A DNA stretch of 64,000 nt from Pyropia yezoensis (lineage: Eukaryota; Rhodophyta; Bangiophyceae; Bangiales; Bangiaceae): contig CM020618.1 in assembly GCA_009829735.1 (NCBI GenBank), forward strand, positions 31,658,894-31,722,893, in the 5' to 3' direction. Under the pieces are notes generated by a model. It saw nothing but the letters and a program-made list of their open reading frames with translations, ran no database searches and was not told where the DNA came from. Shown piece after piece: positions 41,957 through 53,071 of this stretch (position 1 is the first letter of the stretch; every line of letters starts with the position of its first letter). Made by a program: the position numbers and the translations under genes.

Positions 41957-43822
41957 CCCTTCAGCTGCCGACGTGCCGCCGGCGCGGGACCTGGGTGCCG
42001 CGCGCAGAGGGGACAGGCAGGCGACGCCAGCAAGATGTAGGGGGAGAACGGAGGGGGGCAGGGGAAGGAGTGCGCTTACGACGCCCCGGCCGTGCACCGC
42101 AACAACTGAAGGCGAAGGGGGCCGCGGCGGCGACAAAGGAGAGAGTTAGCAAAGGGAGGAGGGAGAGGGGGGGGTGACGGCAGGGCGGAGCACCTCAGGA
42201 AGGGATAGAGGCCGGCAGGCTGGCCCGTAAAGAGGAGGAGGGGGGGGGGGAAGGGGATGAGAAGGGAGCCACGTCCAGCCACAGTGGGAGGACCCCAGCC
42301 GCCCGTCGCCCGCGGAGGCGCGCTCCCTGGCCGCTGCCGTCACCGCAGTTCGCGCGCACCACACGCCGGAACCCACCGTAGCGCCGCCGCAGACACGGGG
42401 CGGCCACGGCCCTGCCGGGGGGGATGGGGAGGGAGGATGGTCGACAGGGGGGGAGGCGGGGAGAGCGCCCCTGCCTACGGCTGCCGGCCGCGTGGCCGCG
42501 TGGCCGCGTGTGCGCGGAGGTGCTGGCTCAATGGGCGGCGGCGCGCGGCAGCGCGGGGGCGGCCACTGCGAAGCCACCGCCGCAGCAACACGGCGCAGCG
42601 TGGTCGCACCAGAGCAAGGCGCGTGGGAGAAGCGGCTCCGGCGCTGGCGAGGCTGTCCACGACCGACAGCGGCAGGTGTTCTTTTGTGACGGTCTGTGCG
42701 CACCTCTTCCCCAAACATGTGACGACATCGCACCCAATGACCCATACATACGTGACAGCGTAAATACGAGAAAAAAACCCCGAGAAATCGGGAGTCTGTC
42801 CGTCGCCGAGAGGATCAAATGAGTCACCCGGGAAGGAAGAGGAACGGAAGGTCCATTTTTTTTTTTTGTGTGTGGTAAGTATTGCTCCCTCCCTCTACGA
42901 GTATCTCCAATGAGCGTTCACGTCGCTGATGCACGGGCAAGGGAGGCGCACCAAGGCTGTAGCTACCCGGAAGGTTGCTCGAAAAAGCGACAGCAGGCGG
43001 TCCACCGAGGCATACGATCTTTGCTGAGTGCACAGAGCGACAGAATCGAAAGACCGGACGCGGACTGAAGCCAACAGCAGTGCGCGCTGTAACTATCCTC
43101 GCGCCGCGAAAGCGAGACCCGCAGCATTTTGAGACGCTGATGCATTTTACCATAGGTGGTGACCATATTACTGTCGTTACGCTAATCTGTGCACATTGAG
43201 TGGAGGAGAGGCATGCCCAGGTTGTGCGCTCGACTGAAACACATTCTGCACAAGCATGGTGGAGCCACTGCTCGGCACAATTTTGTAGTGTAATGGGCCC
43301 CTGTCACGTATTCCATGTTGACATCAAAAATGAAAGCTCCCTCGAATCCCTGGGAATGTATTTCGTACGTACTTCCTCTCACGACCACAATGTTCCATAT
43401 CGCATGCATCCTTCATGCGCTGTTGTGTAATATGAATTGAAAATCTAAACATGGGGGGAGACATGCCACGGCGACGACGACCGCTGCCCCAGCGGACGCA
43501 CCGTCGCTCCAGCGGACGCACCGCCGTCGGCAGTGGTCGACGTGGCGCCCATCCTCGTCGCGGGCGGCAGTGTCCACCCTCTTTTGGTCACCATTGATCT
43601 ACATACGGAACAACGCCACGAGAGGCGTCAGGTGGCCACGTCCGAGCATGGCAAGCTCAGCAGCCTCGGCTACGTGCCCAGGCGCAGTGGCCCCTGCTAC
43701 GTGTCCACGCGCATTCAGAGTACCCTTTTTTTCGTTTCTTTATTGTCATTTTTGATTGCGCGGGAGCGGGAGCGCGCTCGGCGCTGATATCGAGAACACT
43801 GGCTAACGAACTCACCCTGTGC
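41957..43822. other. intergenic region upstream of MGDG synthase
   Basis: Includes the probable 5' part of the MGD1 transit-peptide frame (to 42136) and its promoter. From 42.7 kb GC drops sharply. Direct repeats of CCAGCGGACGCACCG occur at about 43489-43521. No second gene is supported. Confidence 0.4.
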
Positions 43823-44956
43823 ATGGTTGACTCTTCACAATGGATGGTTTGGCTTTTTCGACCCACAGACGCCGGCAGCTCTGTCGTTGACGACCCCACG
43901 CGCGCCCCGGAGGATATCTGTGCCCCAGAGCCTGTTTCCCCCCGGGCGGCTCCCGCGGCGGCGAAATGCGGTGCCTGTGGGTACCAAAAGACTTTAGAGG
44001 CTGGCAAGACGCACTACTGGTCAATTTGCAAGCTCGTGGTGGACCGCATGCAGTGCCTTGCTGCACTGCCGGTCGGCCACAAGTTTTATACTGGGGCTGG
44101 TTGCGGGAACGGCAAATGCCCTTGCAAGAGGCCGTACGTTATTCCGATACAATCAGCGGTGGAGGGCATCTGGACGGCAGAAAGGCAGCTTCTCCGTGTG
44201 GGAATGCTTTGAGACGTATTCTGACACTCTCTTTGGCAAGCCCTTTCAGCTTTTCTCGTGCTTTTCTCTGGTTGTTTTTTCCGGCTTTTTTCCAGGTGCA
44301 AGAAGTGCCACAAGCCAGGGCACAACCCGCAAACGAGCGCGCTGGACCCCCAGCTTTTTGACCGCAAAGTCACGGCTGGGGGCGTCACGTTCAACAAAAA
44401 GGCTCGCAAAACGATGTCTGGACGTTTCTACGTCTGTGACGCATCGGGCGATGCGTTTTATGAGTCAGAGGCTCGGCGGGCCCGCGACGAGTACGCGTCG
44501 ATTGACGCCACTCGAGAGGTGAGGGCGGCGCGGCGCCGATCCCTGCTCGCCAATTTTGTGGCGTCGGCCACACCGGTGGGGACTGCCATCTCCACCCTAC
44601 AGGCCATTGAGTCGCCGGCGTCGGCTGTCGCTCCTGAGAATGCTGCCGCTTCTCTCGAGCAGGCCCGGTGCGCCGACAGTGGCCTCAACGCGCTGGCCAG
44701 CGCTTATGGTGGGGCACTGTCGGCAGCTCTGGGGGGATCCAGTGGGGTCGCGTCGGACTGCGCCCCGGGGGCAGCGCTGGCGGTGCTGAACGAGCGCCAG
44801 GCAGCTGCTGAAAAGCAGGCTGCCTTGCGCCTCCGCACATCCATGGAGGCGCTGGAGGCGCCTGTGGGATCCGCTCGACTGTGCGTTGAGTTCACCCTAT
44901 CGTCTTGTTTCACTCACCGAGAGGAGCCAGCATTCTGCTCTGCATTTCCTCCCTAG
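43823..44956 (+). CDS. cysteine-rich protein with zinc-ribbon-like N-terminus (2 exons), unknown
   Basis: Exons 43823-44133 and 44296-44956 give 323 residues. The 162-bp intron has a strong donor (GTACGT), a T-rich acceptor (TTTTTTCCAG), and both splice phases are 2. Across the junction the cysteines become continuous: KCGACGYQKTLEAGKTHYW, ICK, QCLAALP, GCGNGKCPCKR, then CKKCHKPGHNPQTSALD. This suggests one or two zinc-binding ribbons. FYVCDASGDAFYES and a helical Ala/Glu/Arg-rich C-terminal half follow (DEYASIDATREVRAARRRSL; NERQAAAEKQAALRLRTS). GC is lower than in the neighbouring host genes and a transposase lies 1.6 kb downstream, so it could be transposon-derived. I do not recognise the family. 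The last exon may instead continue through further splicing after 44863. Confidence 0.5.
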
Positions 44957-45124
44957 GACTTTCCGGAGCTATGTTTTCCACGCAACATACTGCGCCGTTG
45001 TTTTCTTTGCGACCGGGATTGCGAGACCATATGCCGGGAGCTCTGTACTTTCCATCTGAAACTGACTTTGGTTGCATGTGCGCATCGGTTGGTTCCCTGC
45101 AGCGGTTTCTCTTGATATGAGCAT

Positions 45125-45511
45125 ATGGCCTTTCTTTGCATTCCAAACTACAGAACAAACTGGGCCTCCCCTAGCGCTAGCCTCGCAGGAGGAGTCATCC
45201 AGATAGACAAATTGGGTTCCCCGAGTGGGGTAGTGGCCCCGACGAGGGCTCCGCTTCGGTTGTCCCCGGCCCAGGCCGCGGCGGCACTAACAGAGTTTGT
45301 TTTTGGGGACGAGGGGGGAGAGGAGCGTGCCTTATTTTTGAGCCGTGTGGAGGCTTCTGCGCGGGAGTACGGTGTGCGAGGGTCCACCCTGGGGGGCTCA
45401 ACGAGCATTGACACCCTGGTGGGTCAGTTGCTGTCCGGGTTTGACCCGGATGACAAGGTGCTTGCCTCTCATCAAGCCACTTGCCGTGACTGGGTTCTGT
45501 CTTTGAGATAG
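45125..45511 (+). CDS. hypothetical protein or further exon
   Basis: A 128-codon frame with balanced composition (SPAQAAAALTEFVFGDEGGE, then SRVEASAREYGVRGSTLGGS, ending ATCRDWVLSLR). The well-behaved part starts after an acceptor-like CTAGCCTCGCAG at about 45190, so it may be the last exon of the cysteine-rich gene just upstream. I could not find phase-compatible junctions that avoid a stop. No motif recognised. Confidence 0.35.
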   Translation: MAFLCIPNYRTNWASPSASLAGGVIQIDKLGSPSGVVAPTRAPLRLSPAQAAAALTEFVFGDEGGEERALFLSRVEASAREYGVRGSTLGGSTSIDTLVGQLLSGFDPDDKVLASHQATCRDWVLSLR

Positions 45512-46525
45512 GTGGGATATGTCATTTCTGTGCGCTGGCGCTGGCGCTGATGACATGGGCTTTACGTTTTGCTGCTTCCCGCCCCACTCTTTGGAATAGA
45601 GAGACAAGCAGTTTGAGAAAAATAAGGTGCGGGACATTTAGTGACATCGGGCAGCCATGCACGGAGCTTTGTTGACATCACAACCCTGGGCGCGACAGAC
45701 ACATTCAGGCCAAGTCTGCATCACGCTCCCATCTCACCGAGCCAGACTCATGTGCGTCAGCTTTTGCTGTGCAACTTTCCCCACCGTCAGCGCGCGTCAG
45801 CGCCTCCTAATTTTGGACAGTCGACCCAGAAGACAGGTACATCTACATCCCACGGATGACTGCCATCCACGACTCCCCTATCCACCCACAGTCGACCCCC
45901 GCTTCCTCAGCCAGCAACAATGGATAAAAGAAAAGAGAAAAACAGTGCATCAACTCCACGACAGAAGAACGCCATGCCATTCGCCATGACAAATAAAGTC
46001 CCATGCCCACTCCACGTTCCCCCACACTTCTCCAAAGAACCTTCGGGCCCCCCCTCCCCCCCCCTCCCGCCCCTCCCCTGTCGACCATCCCCCCCCCCCC
46101 CCCCCATCTCGCGCACGGTGGCGTCCAGGCCAGCGCCCTCGTCGCCGCCTTTCCAACTCCTCCTCCCCAGCAAGGACCCTGTCCAGCCGCCACAACTCCC
46201 GCATCCCCCACCCACCCACACAACCCACTTCTCCCTGGACCAGGCAAGCACAGGCACGGGGAAAGCACAGGTGCAAGACGGAGAGAGAAGCGCCGGTTAT
46301 TTCAGGCTAAGCAGCTAGGCTCGTCCCCATCTCCTCTCTCGGATTCTCGCCAGGCTTATCAAACTCGACATCCCCCCCACCCACCCCCCCCCCCCCCGCC
46401 CGCGCCTCCCCTGTCGACCATACCCTCCCCCCCTCCCTCCCGCCAATTCCTCTCCTCGTCGACCCCTCCGCTATTGCGCTCTGATGAAGAAGCCGCCCTT
46501 GCACGTTTGCCGTCCGTTGTTCACT
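45512..46525. other. intergenic region 3' of the transposase
   Basis: C-tract-rich DNA. Two related blocks with CGCGCCTCCCCTGTCGACCA / CCGCCCCTCCCCTGTCGACC at about 46070-46095 and 46398-46425 form a direct repeat. I searched by eye for an inverted repeat matching the other side of the transposase gene and found none. Confidence 0.4.
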
Positions 46526-47612
46526 TCAGGGCGGTGCCAACTCAACCGGTAGGGCACGCAGCACACCTTCCAGAGGGGCTCCAGGGCCGGTGAGCTCCGG
46601 CAGGTGCCGCCACATCTCTCGCCGCGCTTCCCGGTAATGGCCTTGGATGGTGGCAAGGGGAATCGAAGAGAATGATAGCACATGGAGAAGTCGGTGGGGA
46701 AGATCAGGATGATGGTACGCAATGTTGCGCGCCTCGCGTTTGTAGTCCGCAAAGGTGGGCTCCACGGCAGACAGGTTAGGGCAGTAAGGAGGCAAGCGAA
46801 GCAAAAAGACACCGTTCAAAGTGAGGATCTCATCTGCTAACGCTGTGTGTACAGAGGCATTATCATACAAAAGCACACAGTCATCTGGCTGATCGGCCCA
46901 CAAAGCCCCCGGAACATACGCGTTCATACGTGTAGCCAGGCTCGTGCAAAAAAGCGCCCAGTCATCGCCACCTTGAGCAGGGGGCACCTCGTTGACCGAC
47001 AGCTCCAAAATTCCCCGAGAGTGAGAGATAACGACAATAGAAGAAAACCGCTTGGTCGCCCTCGGATCAGGAGCCAGCGCCTCCAACGGAAAACCTACCT
47101 TGGCGCGGCCCCGAGGTTGCACCATTGCATCACCCTTAATGTGGGTTTCATCGGCAACCACAATGCATCTGTCAGGGATGTGCCTCATCAGCCGGCAGTG
47201 GTCCACCATCCGCTCCAGGCACCGTTCGCTCGCCAGCCGCTCCACCTTCTTGATTGAATAGCCGATCTGCCGAAGCATCAGCCCCAGCGTCGTCACGCTC
47301 GTCGGCCAGCTGCGGTTCCAGTCGGGAAGCTCCTCCAGTCGTTGAAAGAGAGACGATAGCTCACGCAAAAAAATCTCAGGGTGGGCAGTCACGAGGCTGT
47401 TCAGCGCTCGGAGAAAGGTTGCGTTAAAGCGAGCGGAGTCCATGCTGATTCTGAATGCAGTCATCATTCCATGGCGACCCGCTCCGCTCGAAATTCTCCC
47501 ACCATTGATGGGCGGCTCTGAGGCTGCACCCGGCCTGGTCCACAATCGAATCCCAGCCCAGGCCGCGCTGGCAATTGCGCACGACCTGCCAGCGCACGGC
47601 GATAGGAAACAT
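46526..47612 (-). pseudogene. Tc1/mariner-IS630-type DDE transposase with a frameshift
   Basis: The N-terminal helix-turn-helix part starts at the ATG at 47612: AVRWQVVRNCQRGLGWDSIV and AAHQWWENFERSGSPW. It runs into a stop at 47424 in its own frame, while the rest continues in the neighbouring frame to 46526. The change falls at about 47435-47470. The catalytic core follows: RCIVVADETHIKG (first Asp), DDCVLLYDNASVHTA (second Asp) and PPYCPNLSAVEPTFADYKRE (Glu). I count 33 residues between the second Asp and the Glu. With the frame rejoined in principle, the protein would be about 360 residues, the normal family length. All three catalytic residues are intact. It could be a one-base lesion, an assembly indel or a programmed shift. 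Terminal repeats were not found, so the element's edges are undefined. Confidence 0.8.
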
Positions 47613-49323
47613 TGCCGAAAATAGACACGCCCCACGCCCCTCAGTGCGACCCTCCCCCCCCCCTCCCCTCAGGGTGCGACCAACGGAATCCGCGTGTGCC
47701 GAGGCCCCGCCCCGACCACCCGAGGCTCCGCGCGCCCCAAGCCGAAAAAGACGTCCACGTCGTCGCGGCCACCACGCGAGTGGCACACCCCCCAGATGGT
47801 GTCTCCTCGACGGTGAGGATCGGCCGCATGGACACCGTGTGTCGCGTCGGCCTTGGTGGGACGCACCACGCCCAGTGCCCACCACCACTGTGCTCCGGCG
47901 GCCTCTGCCGGTCACGCACTGGTCGAAGAGCCATGCAAGACGCTGGTTGCGAACGATGGTTGGTTGGCAATCTGTGCGCTCACACAGCGGGCGGAACACC
48001 CTCTCAGCCGCAACAGTAGAATTTTCGTCAGATACGAACGCAGCCGCGCCGCGTCGCGGCTTCCTCTTGGACAGTTCCGATATTGGTGGTAAATTAGAGA
48101 CAACCAGCCGGAACAGTAAGTACATTTGTGCTTGCGCGGCAGTCGTGCGACCACCGAACCACCGCACCCCTGCCAATGCTCCCCCGATTGTGGTTGCCGC
48201 CACTGCTGCCATCCGAGGTGGCGGTGCCGGATTGTCTCGCGCTACCATCGCCAGCGGCCCCAACGAATGGGCCGGGGGAGTGGCTGAGCGACACTGGACT
48301 GAGGCAGTCTGTGGTGGCGGATTCGCTGTGGGCCTCAACGAGGCGGTCGGGTGGAGGTCGGGTCATGGGGCTCGCGGAACTCCTCGGAGGCGGCCGGCGG
48401 CAGCCGTAATGGAGGAAATCTGGGGCGACCACGACGTTGGCAGGGGATCGGGAGCGTCAGTGGCTCAGGCCTGTCCACACAAATTTGATGGCGGACGTGC
48501 GCGACGGCCGATGAAAAATCTCATGCAATCCAGTTTGGTGCAGTGAGAGTTGTGCCAGCGATGGCACGAGCCTCACGGACGGCGTCCCGGGGTGTGCCAA
48601 CAGAATCAGATTTGCGTCGGTGGTAAATCTGCCGAAACGCTGGCAGGCCCTGAGCCGTCGGCCGTCATGAATGAGAGTCTCGACATTTGGTTGTGCATAG
48701 TTACGATTTTTTGTCACTTGAGCTCATTCCATCCGCATCGAACCGACTCGAAGCACTGCTTCCGAGCAGGTTTTTTGTGTGCATGGGCCTCGAATGCAAC
48801 CAAGTGGCCTGCTCTGTTGCGGGGGGGGCCATCTCAGCCGCAGATGCCACCGCGTTTGACACAGCGTCGGAAAGGGTCCCCAGTCGAGCGTGATGCAGGC
48901 GCTCCTTTGTGATCAGACCGACATTTTCTTGCCTTCAAAACGCCCGCGGCTGCGTGCCGGAACCAGATCTGGTAAAGTCATCTCACACAGGGGCCTTCAG
49001 AATTGTGATGTGAAAACGGGTCTTGTTTCTGTGCTGCTGATAGTATCAAGAGGACCAATCAGAAGCCTGCAGACAAGGGCTGCAGCACTCATTCCGAGTT
49101 CAAATCTGCCATGCATGCGTTCCTTTTCGACGGATCCCGTTCATCTCCGGCATGTGCACACGTGCTGCGTCACCCGCACAATCCAAACATGTGCACTTTT
49201 TAGCGTCAGCACAGTATGGTCCCTCTTTGCATCCAGCCCGGGCCCAACACGCCTCATATTATGATGAAATGAGCCATGCAGCATAATCTGCTGTGTGTGC
49301 ATTTTTTTTTTTTTTGCTGCCAG
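47613..49323. other. region upstream of the transposase
   Basis: No supported gene. Plus-strand frames at 47.6-48.5 kb are shadows opposite the transposase frame. From 48.5 to 49.3 kb GC is lower and short exon-like frames exist, but no splice combination kept a frame open. Confidence 0.35.
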
Positions 49324-49870
49324 ATTCCGTCGGGACGCCCGGCAGGCGCTGCAGGCGGCTCAGCGAGACATGCTCGGCAACACCCACCGCGGCCGGTGGT
49401 CGTTGCCCCGACACAAAGCGGCGGACGTTGCCTTTTGGTGTCTTTACCGGGCCGCCCGCCGCCGCGTGCGGCTGCCACGCAACGTGCGCCCTGGTGTGGC
49501 CGCGTACGCGGCAAGCAAGGCCGACGCAGAGGCCGCCGACCTCGACGCCGCGGCCGCGTACGCAGCAACTGTTGACCGGCTGCGTGCCGAGAAGATTACC
49601 TATGCCACCGCCACGCAGGGCGGCCGGTCCCCCCCGCCTGCCGGTACTACCTACACGCTCTCCCGTGGCCGGTACCACGAAATGGGCGGCGGTGGCATGG
49701 TACGGCGGGCAGCCGTGGCACACCGGGCGGCGGCGGTGCAGCAGATTCGACTGGCCGTGCAGAGCGGGCGGGTGGCGTCTGCAGGTCCCGCGGCTGTAGG
49801 GACCCTATGGGCCCTCCACGTGGGGGGACCTCGTAGAGATCGCGTCGTACCCCTGTGCCCACCGTCCTAG
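49324..49870 (+). CDS. possible 3'-terminal exon of an unrecognised gene
   Basis: A strong acceptor (15 T, then GCTGCCAG at 49316-49323) precedes an open frame of 181 codons to the stop at 49870. The peptide is basic and helix-prone: RRDARQALQAAQRDMLGN, HKAADVAFWCLYRAARRRVR, then AAYAASKADAEAADLDAAAA and a Gly/Arg tail. Codon use is GC-rich like host genes. No upstream exon in compatible phase was found and no family is recognised. The flanking transposase and retrotransposon may have broken the gene. Confidence 0.35.
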
Positions 49871-50589
49871 TAAGGAGGACGGGGCCGATTTGGCCCCTCG
49901 GGATTTTACTGGCTTCCGAGTGGTCCCCTCCTATGGAGATGGGACCGGGTCGCCATTGGTTCTGGGGCCCATATTGGGATTCCCAGTGTATGGGAGTTTC
50001 CCCTGACCGGAGTTGGACTTATGTCAATGATCCGGGATGGGATGCATTTGGGGTTTGGATTGTGAATGTGTATCTTGCGTGATTGTGAGATTGGGGAGAT
50101 ATTGAGTGTTGGCACTGATGTCCGGCGGGGCTCTTCTTCCCCGTATCCTGGCCGCTGGCAGGGATGATCTGTGAGGGCGGGGGACCTCCGGACATCTTGG
50201 AGGGTTTTGATTGGCCCGCACGTGGCCCGGTGTGAAGGGTTGCTGGGTGCGGGTGAGAGAGGGTAAGAGTGTGCGTGGGGGTGCGCGTTGCTTCCACCTT
50301 GGAAAAAAAACAGACTTGCGTGTGCTTGAACACTGTCGTCCAGGTCGCGGATCCCCGCGTGACCCAGCCAGGCGGTGGGCGATTCGGTATCTCTCCTGTC
50401 TCCCCGCGTTCTTGGTGGGTTTTTTCTCCGTGTGCTCTGGGTGCTACGCGCCTAAGGTACGTGAAACCACTACAATGATGGATCAGCGGGGGAGGGGACT
50501 AGGTTCCTTCTGGCCAAAGGTGTCTGCCCCTTCTTCTTACTCTTTCAATTGTTGTGCTCTGTCTTCCCTAAAGGAACGCGGTTGTAGTG
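49871..50589 (+). other. leader or possible 5' LTR region of the gypsy element
   Basis: About 720 bp at markedly lower GC than the host DNA, immediately before gag, with a CT-rich tract at 50523-50575. It probably contains the 5' LTR and untranslated leader. No second LTR is present in the window for comparison, and I found no convincing primer-binding site, so the LTR limits cannot be set. Confidence 0.4.
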
Positions 50590-52311
50590 ATGTTTGATAA
50601 CGAGCAGAATCCCCCTCAGGGGGAGACTGGAGTCCTGAAGGGCGGTTCATCCGTGACGAAGGAGAGCGCGATTGGAGGCGCTGCTCCTCCGCGCGTCCAA
50701 GGGACTGGATTTGATGACCTGGCCACCCGTAGGGTGACCACCCGGCTATCCCTGCTGGAAATCGGTTCGGAAGGCCCATCGGGCGAACCGTATTCCCAGC
50801 ATCGCGGGAAGCGCGAGGGAGGGCATTCAACCAGCTTCGGCAAGTTTTCTGGGATTCTACCCTTTGCTGGGGTGGATTCTGAGGGAACGCCCGCCCCTCC
50901 TGCTCCCCTCACGGGGGCATCGTCTCCTAAGGAGACACCTCGAGCGGTTGTGGCCCCTGGATCGGATACTCCTACGGAGGAATGGAAGAAAGCGATAGTG
51001 GAGGCTGTCAGTGGCCTGCTGACTCTGCTCAACCAACGGTTGAGTTTTGTGGAGCGAAGTGTTCAGAAGCGGGAGCGCCAGCGTGGTCGGCAGCCCAGAT
51101 CGTCATCTGAGTCGACTTCGGATTATTCCGGAGGAAAGGCTTCGCCTCCCGAGCGCCGTCGGCGCCCGCGACCTGTAGTCCGAGCGGCTTCCGCTCAGGC
51201 AGGACCGGGGCGAGTCCCCCTACGAGAGATTCCCCCCGAGATCGTCCCGGCAGACGACCGTTATGCGAGCCTTCTGGACTGTGAGACATATGCTCTCAAG
51301 AACAAAGACAACCGAGTATCGGGAGCCGAGGCCCAAGACCGGGGTAAGAAGCGAAAGGATCTGACCAGTATATTCGGTCGCGATCGTGAATGGGGGGGAG
51401 TCCCTCCTGTGGGAGTCTTCGAATTTCTCAACCGCTTCGTAAAAGCGGCAAATGATAATGGCCTCTCAGAGGGGCGAGCTTTACTTCTCCTCCTGGAATT
51501 TACTAAGGATCCCTTGAAGGGGGACCTTTATCGAATTTGCCCGTTCGTCGACGACGGCCGGTGCACTGGGGAGGTGACCTCCTATATGGAACTGGTGACC
51601 TGGCTTCTGCGCGCGTACGCAGATGAGCATCTCCTGAATGAGCAGGAGGCCATTTTCCATGGTGCCTCCCAAGAGGAGGATGAGACGGAGACGGCGTTTC
51701 ACTGCCGCCTCATGGAACTCCACGCGAAGTGTGGGTATATACAAACCTCGGGCCAGGTCCGAGCCCGCTGTATGCAGGGCACTTGGTGGGAAATTCGGCA
51801 CGAGGTACGGAACTACGTAGCTGACCACCCTCATGCTCCTATTGAGCTGGTGGTACAGTATGCCCAACGGGCAGGGGATTTCCGGCGGCGGGTTCAAGCC
51901 GCCGCCAAGGAATTAAAGGTGAAAGAAGACGCGGAGCGTAACGCTCGCCGCGTGGCGCGTCGGGCTCCGGCGGCTGTTACGTCGTCACCCCAGGAGGTGG
52001 GAGAGGCCTCTGGCTCTTCCCGTAAGGATTATCGACCCTCTCGGGGGTCAAGATGGACGGACGGGAAGCGGGAGCTCTTCCCCTGCCACGTCTGCAATAG
52101 TACCTCCCATTGGATGTCGAATTGTCCTCACCTCCCGGAGGTGACTCGAGCGCAGATGGCCAAGGCGCGCGCGGAGTGCAAGGAGGCCCGAGACTTCGCC
52201 CGAACTGGCGGGGCGATTGCTGCGGTCACGCCCTCCCCAATGGGGAAGGTAGATCGACCGAGTACCCCCAAGGGGAGTTCCTCTGATTCCTCATCTTCGG
52301 GAAACGCGTAA
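50590..52311 (+). CDS. retrotransposon Gag polyprotein
   Basis: 573 residues from the ATG at 50590. Residues 1-140 are Pro/Ser/Gly-rich. A short predicted helix (ALVEAVSGLLTLLNQRLSFV-like, about 135-160) precedes a basic Arg/Ser stretch. The capsid-like retrotrans_gag region is at about 270-430 (VPPVGVFEFLNRFVKAANDN; LLEFTKDPLKGDLYRI; TWLLRAYADEHLLNEQEAIF; TAFHCRLMELHAKCGYI). A CCHC zinc knuckle is at about 499-512: CHVCNSTSHWMSNC. Downstream the protease frame is separate, with a 145-bp gap, so gag and pol are not one frame in this copy. The gene is intact from start to stop. Confidence 0.85.
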   Translation: MFDNEQNPPQGETGVLKGGSSVTKESAIGGAAPPRVQGTGFDDLATRRVTTRLSLLEIGSEGPSGEPYSQHRGKREGGHSTSFGKFSGILPFAGVDSEGTPAPPAPLTGASSPKETPRAVVAPGSDTPTEEWKKAIVEAVSGLLTLLNQRLSFVERSVQKRERQRGRQPRSSSESTSDYSGGKASPPERRRRPRPVVRAASAQAGPGRVPLREIPPEIVPADDRYASLLDCETYALKNKDNRVSGAEAQDRGKKRKDLTSIFGRDREWGGVPPVGVFEFLNRFVKAANDNGLSEGRALLLLLEFTKDPLKGDLYRICPFVDDGRCTGEVTSYMELVTWLLRAYADEHLLNEQEAIFHGASQEEDETETAFHCRLMELHAKCGYIQTSGQVRARCMQGTWWEIRHEVRNYVADHPHAPIELVVQYAQRAGDFRRRVQAAAKELKVKEDAERNARRVARRAPAAVTSSPQEVGEASGSSRKDYRPSRGSRWTDGKRELFPCHVCNSTSHWMSNCPHLPEVTRAQMAKARAECKEARDFARTGGAIAAVTPSPMGKVDRPSTPKGSSSDSSSSGNA

Positions 52312-52456
52312 GGGGCGGTCCCCCTAGAGCTTGTCCCACTACGTCCCCTGATACGGGGGGGGCTAAGAGGATTTTGCGCCGCCCCCCGACGAACAAGCTT
52401 ACATTATTGGCTCTCCCTAAGGGGGTGAAACGGGAAAATGTTTTTTTTGCGCGTTT

Positions 52457-53071
52457 ATGCCTTCATCCAGCTATCAGCTGGCTGTACATTCGTTTGCTAC
52501 TGAATGGTTAGAGCATGCTTTGCACGCTGTCCTAGATACCGGCAGCGGGCCGTCCCTGATTCGAAGCTCCTTGCTCCCGAAGGGAATGAGGCTCCAGCCC
52601 CTAGGGGAGCTGGAGAACACATTGTACTATGACCTGAATGGGGGGTGGCTCTCCATTCGAGGAACTGTGCGCTTGGGCGTACAAGTGGGAGACCAAGTCT
52701 CCTACGTCTGCTTTGGAGTGATCGATAATATGGCGGTACCCGTCATATTTGGAAATTCATCCGGTGATACCGAAGTGAAAACCATCTCCTGTGAGGACCA
52801 GACGGTGACCCTCAAGACAGGGATAGTTGTCCCGATTCTCCGAGACGTGGAGGACGTGGAAACGGGTCCCATTAAATGGAACCCTGTGTGCGCTTGTCCA
52901 CAGGTCAAGACCGCAAAACTCATCTTGTATCACAAATTGAGGCTGAAGCCTGGGGTTATCTCCCATGTGAAGGTGCGAGGGGATTTCCAAGGCCACGGGA
53001 TTATTTCTGGGCAGCCCCGTATCGCCTCCAAGTATGGTGCTCACGTGGCGAACGGCCCCGCGGAGCTTTAA
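52457..53071 (+). CDS. retrotransposon aspartic protease domain
   Basis: 204 residues. The retropepsin active site is HAVLDTGSGPSLIRSSLL at about residues 25-42 (DTGSG), followed by the typical beta-strand region VSYVCFGVIDNMAVPVIFGN. The C-terminal half (SHVKVRGDFQGHGIISGQPR) is the linker normally joining protease to reverse transcriptase. The frame ends at 53071 inside this linker and the next frame takes over from 53034, a +1 change relative to this frame. In an active element one continuous pol would be expected, so this is probably a lesion, although a programmed shift cannot be excluded. Confidence 0.8.
   Translation: MPSSSYQLAVHSFATEWLEHALHAVLDTGSGPSLIRSSLLPKGMRLQPLGELENTLYYDLNGGWLSIRGTVRLGVQVGDQVSYVCFGVIDNMAVPVIFGNSSGDTEVKTISCEDQTVTLKTGIVVPILRDVEDVETGPIKWNPVCACPQVKTAKLILYHKLRLKPGVISHVKVRGDFQGHGIISGQPRIASKYGAHVANGPAEL

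Noticed and set aside
42137-42745. Separate minus-strand gene upstream of MGDG synthase
   Set aside because: The frames are compositional and overlap the probable 5' leader; no ATG-started motif-bearing protein is present.
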